Shown: positions 25,291 through 38,300, numbered from the stretch's first letter. The stretch is DNA of 64,000 bases from Taenia hydatigena (GCA_036345935.2 JADWOT020000007.1:9970100-10034099); one strand, 5' to 3'. Numbers and translations are program-made. The notes: a model not told the origin generated them from the letters alone.

Positions 25291-26277
25291 CAAATCCTAG
25301 GATTCGTAGTTTTACTTATGCAAATTTTAAGCCACCAACGTTTGATCTTTCTATCGTAAGCAACGCTCAGAGAATTTTAAGCCGTAACTCCGATTTATTG
25401 TTGGATATAAGACCACGCTTTGATGCATTGGACTTGGATCATGGCAGGTCTTATGACATAAATGGTGTTATTTTTATTAGCCCTTTCTCACTGCACATTC
25501 GGAATTCGGCATCTGCTCTGTATCTCTGATGATAGCGCAAGCTTTCTTCCTTCCAGTCGAACACTAGCATTCTTATTTAAAAATTCTACCCAGGCAAGTT
25601 TACTTGACCCACGTAGAAATACATTTAAGCAGTTTATTAATCTTTTAGTTCTCAAAAGTTCGCACTGAACACTTCTGAGAACATACGTTTCTTTCAAAAC
25701 TATGTTTCATTTGTAAGAAAAATGAATGGTTGTTGGAAATTTTGTTTATTTGCTGTTTTGCTCTACAAGCACATGCATCCATGTGCTTGGTGATGGTAAG
25801 CTGTGGCTTACCGACTTCTTCATTCCTAATTACGATTTCAAGGCTTTTACATTATATGCCATCATCTGTCATCTTATTTTTTGGCTTTGACGTAACGGAA
25901 AACGACATTTTTAGCCACATCATTACTGTATGAACATTCGTGTGCTGCTTTAATCCACTTGCAATCCTTCTGTGGCATTTCGTCTGCATAAACGTCTTCA
26001 ACTCAAGTTGGTCCCTTTAGTATAGATGCATCATTTTCCCAGAAGTTAATTTATGCCATGCGTGAGAGCTAAATAGGAAAGAAATGTTATTTCGATTACA
26101 TCATTACGTCATGAGTTTTGACTTAAATTTGGGCTCACGAACGTAGATGCACAATTTGATAAACATTCCATGTAGGCTGTATAATTGAATGCGGTAATGC
26201 CAATTTTCATCAGTCGCAATTCATCAGATTGAATGGTACGCACTTATTTGATTGCCTCTTATTCATCCCTTATGTGG

Positions 26278-26590
26278 AGCTGCACAGCATAATCATAAAT
26301 AGTCGTAGAATGGGTGCACACGTGCCTTTAGCGGCTGATTCGCTTACTCCACCTCTCGCTGTATTTCTCCATCCTTATTAGCGCTTCAAATGATTCTACT
26401 TTACTGACTTCGGCAATGGTCTGTGTTTGAATATGCTGCGATTTGATTCAGTGCAGTGACTGATATCCGAGGTCTGTATCCGCTTCGGATGCCCCTAATC
26501 ACAACCAATGAGAATTAAACTGGAGAGATCACAGATTAGAATTCGCATCCACACTAAAACAGGCATGATTGTCGACACGTGTGCCAAACA
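26278..26590 (+). repeat. Direct repeat beyond X2, second copy
   Basis: This is the second copy of the 24990-25290 segment. It has an extra stretch (about 26425-26455) before the shared CAGTGCAG(T/A)GACTGATAT. It also shares AAAACAGGCATGA and GTCGACACGTGTGCC near its end. It starts exactly where the X2 match to X1 ends. Confidence 0.8.
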
Positions 26591-27090
26591 AATTACATCC
26601 TGCGTAAAAAATTTGCAAGGAGATTTACACACCATGTGAGGTTGCGATTGACCATGCCATTAATCCCTGTCTGCAAAGCATTTTCAGCGGTATATATGCG
26701 ACAATCTTAAGAGCAAAAATATGTGCTCTAAGCCTAAACCCGACTTCGAATGAGATGTTTCAGACATCGCAGTACGGACGGAGTAACGAATAATTGATTG
26801 CCGCGGATTCGGCTGCAGTCATTGCCAAATGGCTAATCCCCCTATACTTTGGACGCAAGAATCTTCATGAGGCCTTCACAATGCTCGCTTACCAGGAACG
26901 TATTTGTTAACCATGACCAGAACCACCTTCAGACCGTCTATGAAAGACAGGCCGTTTAGCTTAAGCCTATTAACATCTGCACCAAAAACACTTAGATGCA
27001 TTCTAAATTCGTCACGTGTTAAACTAATGCGTTTCGATAGTGTCAATGCGAAGGGGAAATGACACTCACGCCTGGATTGTACAGATCACA
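26590..27090. other. No recognisable gene
   Basis: Linker between X2 and X3. No coding or RNA signal was seen, and no convincing partner elsewhere in the window. Confidence 0.45.
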
Positions 27091-28465
27091 TTGTGTCGGA
27101 TTTATTAAAAGGTATCATGGCAAGTGCACTTATTGGTCATTGGCAAAAATGGATTCAACTAGATTTATTGAAGAGGGTAACTATACTACTCTTTTGCATT
27201 GAAACAAAGACTTATTTACATGCAGAAGTTGCAATTTCATTATTAATATTCACGCGAGTTAATACGCAGATTGCCATGCCTTACCTACCAACTTCAAGTA
27301 TGCTCTATCCGATAGTAGTGGTTCTGGAACGATGCGGTGCAAACACTTTGGCAGTATCTAAATCATAATTCTTCAAAAGCGCATGTATGCGCATTAAATT
27401 CCGCCGAATATAACCTTTCCCAACTGGAAGAAGGCAATGCAGCAGTGGACAAACACACGTCTGTCACCCTTTGAGCAGAATACAAAGATTAGTGGAATGG
27501 TCTGCCACGAGGTTAAAAGATTTCAGTCGTTGGTATGAACGGATGTCATGAAGCAAAAACATCAAAACTGTCAACGTGTACTGCAAGCCGGTGCTGATTG
27601 AAGACAGCATAACACCTAGTAAAAGCAATGGGAGCAGTATCACGGGCAATCATTTAAGGTCTACACATGTAAGTGATCCATGCAAGAAGCAGTCTATCCA
27701 CTATCTCTGTCAGTGGTCGTTGAACCGAAGAACATCTGCGTACCTTTTAGAGAAGATGCGATGAATAGAAATGCTTTTTAGCAAAGTGACATACTTTGAT
27801 AATCTTAACAACGGAATGGCCAGATTTTCGCTTAGTCAGACAGTGGCGTAGGATGCGCATTGACACCCCAACCATAGGAGAATCTTCCCTACCTCGGCTT
27901 AGGTTTGTTCAAATCGCGCCTGCTGAAACTGCAGAAGAAGCAATTCAGATCAAAGATGAAGATATGCGAACTCAAGAACCCTTTTAAAGGCTAAAGCTGC
28001 TGTGCTCGCGTCCAATAGATAACAATAACACCGCCTAAATTCAAATAATGCGAATGCCGCTAAGTAATTACCAAGAATTTAGGAGAATACTAGCAGCAAA
28101 GCCTCTCATAAAACATGAAAACTCAACCAAAAAGAAACAAAATACAACACTACAATTACTAAGCTTAAGCTAAATACTACATGAGTGAACATAGTGTAAA
28201 AGAAGAATCAAAATAAAAATTAACCCTCCTTAATAATGTCTCTAAGATAACCAGGCATGCAGCAACAGCAAACATATTCATTTTAAAATTAAGGTAAGAA
28301 AATAAAGGGAAAAGACCCAAAAATTGGAAGAAGAGTTTTAGAATAAAGCGGAGGGAACATAATTGAGAGATAATAAATTATAAAAAAATGAAAAGTAAAA
28401 CAGCGAGAAAAAATCAGGATGTAAAAGACAGCTAACACAGCCCGCCTCCATGCTTGGGAGGCGTT

Positions 28466-28740
28466 GCACATCTATTTGCACCGGCATGTGCGTCTGCCAC
28501 GATGACGAGGAGGGGAGGTCGGTGGTGGATGTGTTTTGGCGCTTAGTGAATGAAATGGTGTGGAGATGGGTGCTGGTGTGGGTGAGTGGGTATGCGGATG
28601 GATGGATAGACGTGGTGTGTTGAGCGCGCCTAGTGATGCAGCGACAAGAAGGGCAGAGGAAGGAGGTAATTGGTAGGTTGTGGTGGAAGTGGAAGCGCGC
28701 ACAGAAAGAGAGAAAAAAGAGATTGAGATAGTAATAGGAA
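28466..28740 (+). repeat. Purine-rich block, first copy in X3
   Basis: A G/A-rich block beginning CATCTATTTGCACCGGCATGTG, with GATGG and GTGGGT runs. It is repeated at 29045-29340 and found once, inverted, in X1 at 2990-3165. The opposite strand gives proline/threonine/histidine-rich open frames (28472-28702) that are explained by this composition. Confidence 0.75.
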
Positions 28741-28766
28741 GTGCGATTTGGGAGGTGTCAAATGGC

Positions 28767-28855
28767 GGTTCTCGTTCGATTACCGAAGTTAAGCTACGTC
28801 GGGCAGGGTCAGTATTTGCATGGGAGACCTGCTAGGAATACTTGATGTTGCTGGC
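28767..28855 (+). rRNA. 5S rRNA-like segment (pseudogene or 5S-derived repeat)
   Basis: From GGTTCTCG at 28767 the sequence tracks metazoan-type 5S rRNA to about 28855. The internal control region is well kept: an A box in TTAAGCTACGTCGGGC (28789-28804), the intermediate element CATGGGAGACC (28819-28829) and a C-box relic AGGAATACT. The first 40 or so bases of 5S are only weakly recognisable in 28741-28766. There is no clear downstream T-run terminator; a pyrimidine-rich tract follows. It is a single copy here, flanked by two purine-rich direct repeats. A tandem 5S cluster is not present in this window. It is most likely a 5S pseudogene, or the promoter head of a 5S-derived SINE. Confidence 0.75.
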
Positions 28856-29044
28856 CCTCTCTTCCTTTCCGCCCTTCCTACTTCCTTTCACCTTCTCCTC
28901 CTTTACCACCCGCTCCCAACTTGCACGGCACTTCACCTGCACTGCTACCCACCTCAAATTGGAGCACTGCAAACACTCCTTTTCGCTGCGCAGCATTCTC
29001 ATTTCCACTCTAATGTGTGACGTCATGCACCGCCACGCATGCTA

Positions 29045-29340
29045 GTCATTGCGCGTCTATTTACACACGCATGTGCGCCTGTCGCGGTGGCGACGTGGAG
29101 AGAGAGGTGGAGGATGCGTGATGGTGGATGGTGAATGGATGGATAAGTGGGTGGGTGGATGGATGGCTGGTAGGCGGAGAGGTTGTGGTGTGGTGCAGTG
29201 GGTTGAGCTCGTCTAGTCATGCAGCAACGAGGGAGAGTTGAGGAAGGACCTCATTCATAGGGTGTGTTGAGGAGGGTGGGCGTGCGCGCGCGAGCGCACG
29301 CAACGAGAGAGAGAGGAGGAATGAAGGTAGTAGTGGGGTG
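29045..29340 (+). repeat. Purine-rich block, second copy in X3, with GGAT/GGGT runs
   Basis: This is colinear with 28466-28740 (CGTCTATTTACACACGCATGTGCG at its start). 29119-29170 is an imperfect GGAT/GGGT short tandem run, and 29281-29320 has alternating GC/GAGA runs. The minus-strand frame 29023-29220 rich in His, Pro, Ser and Thr is a shadow of this composition. Confidence 0.75.
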
Positions 29341-30899
29341 TCATAAGCGCTTATGCTTCCATTTGGTCATTTTTATGTAGCCCATCATTGGTCGGGAATC
29401 TAGAATTTTGTATGCTTTAAGATGACGCTGATTTCATTTGCGGCAACTGCGTTTAGTGTACCGCAGACAGGCATAAATTTCATGTTTGTTCTATGATCTT
29501 AATTTCCTTAGAACCGCTCCTCTCTGTGCAGTGGTCGTCGATTTTGTCCCATAACGAGATTAAACACTGCGTGAAAAAGTAGAGAAAAGTGCCTTCGTTA
29601 TAGGAAGAGCACCCGTCTTTAAAAATGCTTTGAGGATTAAACAATTATTTGCTGGGTACTACATTCAACAAATTATAGGACTCGCAGTTAGAGGTCGTGG
29701 TCCCACACAAGTCAAGCGGCATCTGCGGATACTGCTGTAAATAGCAATGCATCTACTTTAACGGTAGATAATTTGCTAAAAGTGCACCCAAATCTTTAGG
29801 CCCCCATGAATTTGTAGTTTTTAATATGCAAATCCTGAACCCTCAACTCTTGATCTTTCCAGTGCAAGCAGCATTCAGAGGGTTTCAAGCCATAACTCCG
29901 ATTTAATGTTGGATATGCGACCTCACTCCGATTCATTGGACTTAGATCATGGCAGGTCTTGTGGCAAAAAGGTGTTATATTTATTTGCCCTCCCTTAATA
30001 CACATCCGAAAATCGACATCTGCTGCGCATCTCTGATGATGGTGCAAACATTACTTCCTCTCCTCAAACGCCAACATTTTCAATCAAAATTCTATCCAGG
30101 CAAGTTTACTTGACACACGCAGAAGAAGTTTTCAGCGGTTTGCTAATCTTTTAGTTTTCGATAGTTCGTGGTAAGCACTTATGAGAATGCACATTTCAAT
30201 CAAAACCATCTTGCTGGTTGCAAAATGATTAATGACTATCGGAAATTTCGTTCGTTATACTGCCTTGCACACAATGCATTGAAAGCGTTTCTCGTCCCGA
30301 GTTACTCATGCGAAGACTGGCTATTGGCCTGAAGGACTGAGCTTAGTCCAAAAGCTAGTTCTGCAGAACATTCACAAACTATTAAAGGAGGAACCCGATC
30401 CTTGGTATCCGAAGGGAATAGGCTATCATTGACTTATTTGAGTGTTACTGTTCAACCAATCGACCCAGTCGTGTAATTAGCATTGGAGAATATTGTTGCC
30501 TAAACGAATTTCGTATTGATAGCTCCACAAGTGCACGCATTCATGTACCCGGTGATGGTTCGCTATGGGTCACCGCCTTCTTCCTTCCGAATTACGGTGT
30601 GCTTTACGATTGCAAGGCGTTTACATTATGTAGCATAATCCGCCATCCTATTTTATGACCTTGACCTAACAGAAACTGATATTTTGGCCACGCCACTAGC
30701 GAAGGCAAATTTGTGCGCTGCTTTAATCCACTTGCAAATCTTCTGTGGCATTTCATCAGCACAAAAGTCCTAGACTTGAATTAAACTCTTGGGTAGAAAT
30801 GCATCATTTCTTCCAGAAGTTAATTTATGCCATTTAAGAACGACCTTAAATTATGAAAATATGCCGTGCATAACGACTGTGTCTTGGAAGCCGACTTAA

Positions 30900-33800
30900 G
30901 AATGCATCACTAAATCGAGGACGAATGAGCACTTTTGAACGGTGACACTGCAATTGCATTATAGCAAGTTCATTGTCCTCGGCATATACACTTAAACGAG
31001 CTTAAAAAACCATCGAATTTTATAAAGTCACAAGCCAATTTTTCGGTTTATTTGGCGGTTTGTATTGTGCTTATGAAGGTTGGAACATTTAGGATGTAAA
31101 GGGTACTACATTATTTACATTCAAAATTAATTTGAATTCTTATCAAAGCCATCGAACTACATGTGGTATATCTTCATAAGACGCCTCTTGCAACGATCGC
31201 TTCTGAATTGCCCATAAATGCAACTTCCAGTAAAGATTCAGTGTTATTTCTGCTGCCTTGGAGGAGGTACACTAATCACCTCTGCGTGAATTTCTTAGCT
31301 GCATTGCTCCTTTGCCATGGACAAAAAAATTAATTGGTGGGACGTAGGAACCTAGACGAGATGTGGATTTGATTTCCGCCTGCAGTTTTGTGCATAGCAA
31401 GCATTAAGGTTCTTTCATCTTTACATGATATGTAAACATTTGGCTGGTAGATAAGAATAGATAGGCAGTCATCGGCCTACATGATGTTTTCCTGCTTTAT
31501 TTGCCAATCTCACTACCCTCTACCTCTTCCCTTTACAGCAACGGCAGAATAGGATATTTTGTTGGATCGTTTGCTCGGTCCTGCCCAATGTGTGTGAGGA
31601 TTTCTACAGCTTCGGAAGAATCACGCGATTCTCGATGATGCTAAAACTGACACTATCATGCCTTATTCTTTTCGTGGCCAGTGTTTTTGATCAGCATCGT
31701 TTATTTTGATTCCATCATTGCCGCTACGGGCGCCCAAGTACAAGGTCGTCCTGGTTCTATTCAGACTACCAACCAGACGATGAATGAAGAAATGGAGATT
31801 TCATTAGAAGTGTCTTCATCAACTTAACAAATGCGCAAATAAGCAGCGGTCGGTAGGCATTTAACTGGCGGATAGAAGACAGAAGCTGCCTCATTCTAAG
31901 TCTCTATCGTGGGAATTCAGTCGTAGATAAATGTATCAATTGATTAAACAGGATCTTCGAATGGGCAGCCGTATATTGAGAGTGCCTCTCTGTTTGAAGT
32001 GAACAAATCGAGGAGAAAATCGAGTGGGGGTGAGCGCTTCAATTCATCACCCTTTCATAAGGGATACAGATCACACACTTTTGAATAAAATGCATCACAC
32101 AACGGCTGCAAAGGACGAGCTTTGCGTTTACATTCAACCATGGACATTTACTACACAAAGGTCGCTCAGCTTACATGACATTGTTGCGCTACTGTTCACC
32201 ACCACCACCACATTACCCATGATTCCAAGGCTGCACATCTACCAGTGGTTGACTTCGTCGTGTGGGTAGTTTTACTGATTAGGGGAAATCAGAGAGTCGA
32301 CAATGAGGATGTTAGTGATTGTCTGATCAATAATTCAAGTTGGCTCATCAATAAAGCAGTTAATACACCACACGTTGTGATGTACTCGCACTTTTAGATA
32401 TGTCGGATTGCTGTAAAGTTGTTCGCAGATTCAACGAAAAGCTAAACAAGAGGCACGGTCATGTTCGAAAGTGAGCAAATTTAGCCAGGTGCATGATTAG
32501 AGGCCATTGAACACAAGCAGTAGACTTGACGAGTAATGACAGTTAGATGAGGATTGGTTGAAGAGGCAGCACCTTCAATTCAACCCAACATTCACTCGGC
32601 CTTCTGGCAGGTGTGCCCTTCCAAGTTTGCAGGAACGCTTCGGCAAAGTGCGCTGGTGGAAATGCTTTATGAGCGCAACCTAGAAGGCCGTCTCGAGCGG
32701 CAGCATTGTCGATGCCCTCGATGATGTTGCAAAAATAGGCCATCTTGACTAACGCTGGCTTGTGTTTTACTGACGGATGCCACCTTGTTACTTGGAAACC
32801 TCTCTCCACAAGAAATGACTATGGATCGCTGCATTTTGTTCTGACAAGAGTTACCACGCTCTACTCTTCAAGTGAAATATTCTTCAGCATACCACGACCT
32901 TAAATTGCCATTGGTCCACCTTGTAAATACGACATGTTCGGCGAGTTAGCCAGATGAATGCAAGATTTCCCTCGTGCACAAATCTATCATAACATTCAAT
33001 GATGTCCCTCAGTCATATTCATTTACAGTGTCAGCTAATTGTCTTCAAACTTAACGATTGTTTACCCAGCGGACATGAAGCGATCATGGAAGGAGCGAAC
33101 TAATGTATAAAAACATTGGTTTTTAAAGTGGCTTGGCTTTCATGCACAATAAGGTAAAAGATTTTCAATAATTTAAGGCACCCGCAGACCGATCTGCAAT
33201 ACCTTCCAATCTGGCGATGCGCTATCGGCTTATATATGCAACAATCAACTGTCTTACGCTGAAATTATTTTCCACTCACCAAGCCGTGTGATCGTTCGCA
33301 GTTCTACTCGCCTTAGGTCAAGCGAATTAGTGAATGAACCAGCCGACTGGGCAGATAACCGGTACGCAACTGGTACACAGGGGGTGGCGTTATCGACTGT
33401 ATTGATCGATTAGGACTAAAGCCATTTTCTCTCTGCCCGTAATGCCGCTTGACGGAGGTAGAAACTATTAAAGAGGTGCAACCACCATCCTGCATTTTGC
33501 CTTTGCATAATGGCATGGTAGTTGGATGAGGTCGATCTAATCTATCTCTAATCTGCGGGCAATGTTCGTGACCAGGTTACATGAGCTAGGATGTTTGAAT
33601 TAGGTCATTGTCTGTAGTTTTCGCTCGTTTCGGTGGATTTACTGAATGGCTATTTGTTCACACGATTTTTTTGGGCATAAAGCATCTTTTGACGGCCTTT
33701 GATCTAATACACTCATTGGGCCACAGTTCGGGATTCACTTGATGACTTAGGTCCAATTATTCATGACGCGGATTGCGCGACTAACTCAGTCCAATCATCC

Positions 33801-33930
33801 AGTGATTTATTAATGCAAACAACACTAAGCACCTCGTCAGTTTGTTCTCAGACTGGTGCTTGAGACATTTGATATTAAAGGGAACGAACCGACAATTAGC
33901 TTTTTTCATAAACATCTGAAAGTCTACCAT
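30900..33930. other. No recognisable gene
   Basis: No conserved protein or RNA was recognised. The minus-strand frame 32543-32809 (88 codons, with GFQVTRWHPS near its start) and the plus-strand frame 32024-32269 have no identifiable domain and no good promoter or splice context. This is possibly old repeat, but I found no partner inside the window. Confidence 0.5.
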
Positions 33931-34030
33931 NNNNNNNNNNNNNNNNNNNNNNNNNNNNNNNNNNNNNNNNNNNNNNNNNNNNNNNNNNNNNNNNNNNNNN
34001 NNNNNNNNNNNNNNNNNNNNNNNNNNNNNN
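33931..34030. other. Assembly gap of 100 N
   Basis: Exactly 100 undetermined bases. This is the usual convention for a scaffold join of unknown size, so order, distance and orientation across it are not secured by sequence. It lies 14 bases from the outer end of the left inverted-repeat arm. Confidence 0.98.
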
Positions 34031-35210
34031 CTAAGCCGTCTCTGGCGCACTTTAGCAGTTTCGATGATGAGAAATTTTGCTGTCTTTATAGAATGCTCTC
34101 ATATAGCGAATAGTTTCTTTCTTCACGTGTACTGAACAGTGTAAGGATAAGAAGACAACTTACCGATCGCCAATGCAACGACTCCACGCGTAGTGGAAGC
34201 TTTTAGCAACATGAGACGAAGTTAAGAGGGCATTCACATATCAAAAATTTTTACATTAACAATCCGCACACGTGTACTTTTAAATTTGCTGTCAATTGTA
34301 GTTAGCCCATGGTCTGCAAGTTCTTGAACTACTAACCAAATTAAGCATTCACGCGCACACTATGAAATCTAATGTTATTGAATTGCCTGAGCGATTGTGT
34401 TAAGGACACTGATAAGCACGCTCACTGTTACAAAATAGCTTTTACCTTCACTTTCTGGAGGCTTTCGTTTTTATGTGAAATTGTGGCGTTGTAACTAGTC
34501 AGTGCGCACAGTCTTACGCGAAATTTCGGGCAGACATTATGACCAGGGCAGTAGAGGGGACTACGGTGGCTAAATCAGCAAATGCATATTCACCAGTTGT
34601 AATGAATGAAGAATTAGATGTCAAACCTTCGACATGATCATTCGGGACTAGTGACAGATTCTCTCTGCAGAAAACGCTTTCGAGTCTAATTGATGCAGAA
34701 CACGCTGCTCTGGGCACTGCTGACTCCTGCACATTAGCTAACTCGTAAGAGTGTATAACAAGGCAGTTAAGACCAACACATTACTTGCGTATGTTCCACC
34801 GTCTGTGACTGATTTAATGGCAGGGGGTGATAAGAATGATTCCGCAAAATTTTAACGATACTGAAAACCACGCACTGATGTCTTTGATCAAAGTAGTTAA
34901 GTAAAGTGTTCGCCTTGCCAGATGAGTATTATTGTGCAGCAGACAGATTTATCGTTGATTGTTATGATTTGACAAATTCATCTACTTCGTGATGATGCGG
35001 GTGCATTGGGAAACACTGTGCAATAAAGACAAAGAAATTCGGCCCACGACTATATGGAAATACCAATAAATTATCAAAAATGCACTGCACTTACGTTCAA
35101 TGGGCAAACGTGTATGCGAATACAATTTAAACGACTTCGTGCTAATTGTTGAGGCTGCTGCTATTCTATCTTTATGCCATTAGATGAGGTGGAAAAATGC
35201 ACAGGCTTAC

Positions 35211-35386
35211 TTGAACTATCTCTCTTGACCCAAGCTGTTCCGCACGATAGGGGATTTGGCCTGCTTTAATCCTCCCAACTCCTCTATCTCTGAGGAATTC
35301 TTGAAGAGAAAGGGTGCCAAACCTAAGACATGGCTGTTCATGAAGGGATAAGAAGTAGCTTTCCTTGTAATTAAGACGCCCACTGA
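35211..35386 (-). other. Possible internal exon, left-arm copy
   Basis: Mirror image of 45311-45486, with an identical predicted peptide. See that entry for the splice signals. There is no independent evidence of expression here. Confidence 0.25.
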
Positions 35387-38300
35387 CTGATGATATGCGT
35401 GGAACCATCCATAATGCGTGAAAGCAATTGTGTCAGTAGATGATCTATCCACAATAAAACTTTTTACTCGCTCCAAGAAAATCCAGTGACCATCTGTCCA
35501 AAATATTTCTTTACATTGCTAAGTGCGTAAAGCATTACGCCATGCTTGGTTGACTTCGACTTAAGGTTTTAGGGCCACTTTTAATAAATGCCTTGTTTTG
35601 GCTTTAATTTAAGGCATTTCCAAAGTCTAAATGAAGTAGACGCCAATTCCCGTGTAAAACATGCACCAATTGAGCGTGTCTTGGAGGCACTGGTAAAGGC
35701 ATCAGTAGCTCTGTGTCACTTAATGGTTACTTTTAAAGATTCGTAGATTCCACTGTCGACTCTGAACACGAATGTCCCTAAGTCAGCATCTATATTTTGA
35801 CGTACCTATGCTGGCGGCAGCCATTGATGCAGACATCACTGCCAGTCGTAATAGGCGTGCTTAAAGCGGCTTGTCAGAATGAATTTGTGGCACGATTTTA
35901 CGGGTGATGTGCCCCACTTGTAATCGAACTCTTTTAAATCATGCTTCCTTATTTCATTTTCATTTACTACAGTCAGTGGTTCGATAAATATTGCGGATGG
36001 ACCTGGTTGCACGAAGTGAAAAGGACACGAACATGAAGGTGCTTCGTGCGAAAGATGAGGCATTACGTCGTTTAACTTAGAAGCACGCTAGATGGGATTA
36101 GCCTCTTTTGGTCGTTTAATATCTGCAAACGCTAATAGTCGTGTTCGTTTGACACAATGAACCCGGTTTTCTCAATTTTTCTTGCTTCTCAAGAAAGGGA
36201 ATTTTTCTTGGCAATTTTGTTATTTGATAGGTGCTTAGATTGCAATGTCAATTTAAAGGTGCCAAGAATTAAAACGAGTTGATGCGTTTTAAATGGACAT
36301 TTACCCGGAGTATTCGGGTGGTAGATAAAATTTAGTAGTCTGTTTTGTCATGTCAAGATACAATAAGCCATTTTATTGAAGTGACACAAAATTCGAGGCG
36401 TTGTCTTTTCTAATGTGGCGGATGGGTAGGAAAGGGTTTTATGCCCCTGACATTTGTGAATCGCAAACCGTTCAGATCGTCATTCCCTAGAAGTCTGCCC
36501 ATTTCACGATTCGCTGCGTTAAGAGCCGACGAATCGACAAATTCCGCTGATTTAGCACTCATTGCCGTCCTTCACTGACCAAATTAGTAGTGGTGTCCAA
36601 ATTTCGCATAAAATACAGCCGCCGACAAAATGATTCAGAAATAGTCGGTGCATGGTGCGCAACTCCCTGTAAGGCCGCGTTGAATCCAATGCAATCACAT
36701 AAGGTCATAGACATGCAACACAGCAGGGGTATCGGAAATTCAGTAGTGAACTTTGGTGAGGTCGAAAGTCAAAGTTGACACCCGTGCAAACGCAAAGAGG
36801 TGACATCCAAGATCTCGTGCTAGAGTACCAAAAACCTAAGAAATCATTTTACTTTAAAAGCTGTAGCAACAGATTACTTACCCTCAGGCGAAAATGCTAC
36901 TTTACAAGGTTGGTGGGGATTTAGAAAGATGAAACTCAATCAGCGGTCTGCTGAATAGCACCAAATTGTGCAGCACATCGGTTCAGATCAATTTCTTAGA
37001 AACAAAAAGGCACAGAATGGCACACAAGAAGGTGTTACTCTAGTCGTTAAGAGCAGTAGCTTACAAAATATCCGCCTCTAACTGCGGCTTAGCCCTTAAT
37101 ATTTAACCTTCCCACAACATGGCCATTTCCGGCACGTATCGCGACCTGGGCACCCACGGATCTGTCACAGCTAACAAATCCTGCGATTAGGAGAGAACAT
37201 GGATATTTCAAGGGCATTTAATCCAATACATGAGAGCATTTCCTCTGGTTCGTTACTAAATTATCAATTGGCCAAACAGCAAGCAAGACTAAGTGAGTCC
37301 ATTGCAACATACTCTAGCGGGAAATGATAGATAAACGAGTTGAAGCCTTTGGGACTCCTTGTTATTGCCTCACGGCTGACGAGTCTACGGAGAAGGTGAG
37401 GACCTAAACTTAGAGGTAGAGGGAAACAGCGTATGCGAAATTTATTTCTGAACGGACAAACAAAAAGGGAATATGGCATAAAATCACTCAGTCAAATTGA
37501 GAAGAGCTGATCGCGATTTTTGAACAGTCAAAAGTAAAGTAGGATGACGAATGACCGGAAGGTTGGAATTTCTAAAGTAAAAAACATCAGGTGGTTTAAA
37601 TTTACTCAAGTGAAATTGGGGATTCTCATTTACGTTGCCAAAACACTGCTTTTGTTGCAGCATGAGTTCCTGGCAGTTGGACGGCGCCATCATAAACGCC
37701 AAGACTTGTACAGCGCAATCCAAGTGAAAGGCTCCTGCAGACGGTAATAATTGTGAGAATGCGGTGGGCTGTGCCACCAAGGCGTCATTTCTCACTGCCT
37801 CTTAAAGGGGCCCGACGCAGCCACCTACAGTTACAAGAGGATTCTGCCATTTTGAAGGCAAAGTCACTGCACTTAGCGTTAAAGTGTGAAGAATAGTTTT
37901 CAGATGGGATAGCCATCAGCGACATACTAGTGTCTTGAGTAGGCAGTTGAAAAAGGGTGGATCCTCACGATTGTTGTGCAGTTTCACAACAGTTGAACAG
38001 ATGGATGGATATCCATCCCAACTCCTGTTTAAGAACATAACCTTTCAAGGGTACCAGAGACATCAGGAACCCATTAATTGCTCGTGCTTATTTTAATAAG
38101 GTATGTCCTCTAGTTTATTCTCGAGCCACTGGTTAATGCCATCAACGAATGCGCTTGTGGGGTTAGCGAAGGAATGTGCTAGTCATAGTCATTACTGGTA
38201 GAAGTGGTAGTGGTAGAGAAAGAAAGCACTTTGAAACTATAAGCACTACGGATTTCATTATTTGCTGGTGGATTGCAGTAAGCTAATCCACATTTATAGC

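Larger units (their letters stand above)
22560..26275 (+). repeat. Family X repeat, copy X2
   Basis: X2 is colinear with X1 (inverted), X3 and X4. 22650-23110 matches 4820-5530 of X1, and 23220-24230 matches X4. 24230-24850 matches 27890-28420 of X3, with ACCTCGGCTTAG, CTTTTA(G/A)AGG and CTCATAAAA(T/C)ATGAA shared. 25290-26030 matches 29800-30850 of X3, with TAACTCCGATTTA(T/A)TGTTGGATAT and GGATCATGGCAGGTCTT-like words. 26000-26270 matches 1330-1640 of X1. The purine-rich block and the 5S-like segment of X3 are missing here. The small frame 22924-23130 contains EQCGGSCEHC, which is also readable in the X1 copy (about 4870-4925, minus), so it could be a coding relic. Confidence 0.75.
27090..30900 (+). 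repeat. Family X repeat, copy X3
   Basis: X3 is colinear with X1 read on the minus strand: 27100-27370, 27830-27930, 28280-28720 and 29340-30860. From 27890 it is also colinear with X2. Compared with both, it carries an extra unit of about 580 bases, consisting of a second purine-rich block and a 5S-like segment (28740-29340). 28300-28430 is A-rich. No long intact frame is present. Ends are approximate. Confidence 0.75.

Noticed and set aside
28472..29220. His/Pro/Ser/Thr-rich minus-strand frames as genes
   Set aside because: They are the antisense of two copies of a purine-rich simple-sequence block, with no promoter, splice or stop conservation between copies.
32543..32809. Reverse-transcriptase-like frame
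   Set aside because: The WHPS/KHKP wording looked suggestive at first, but no RT, RNase H or integrase motif follows in any frame.
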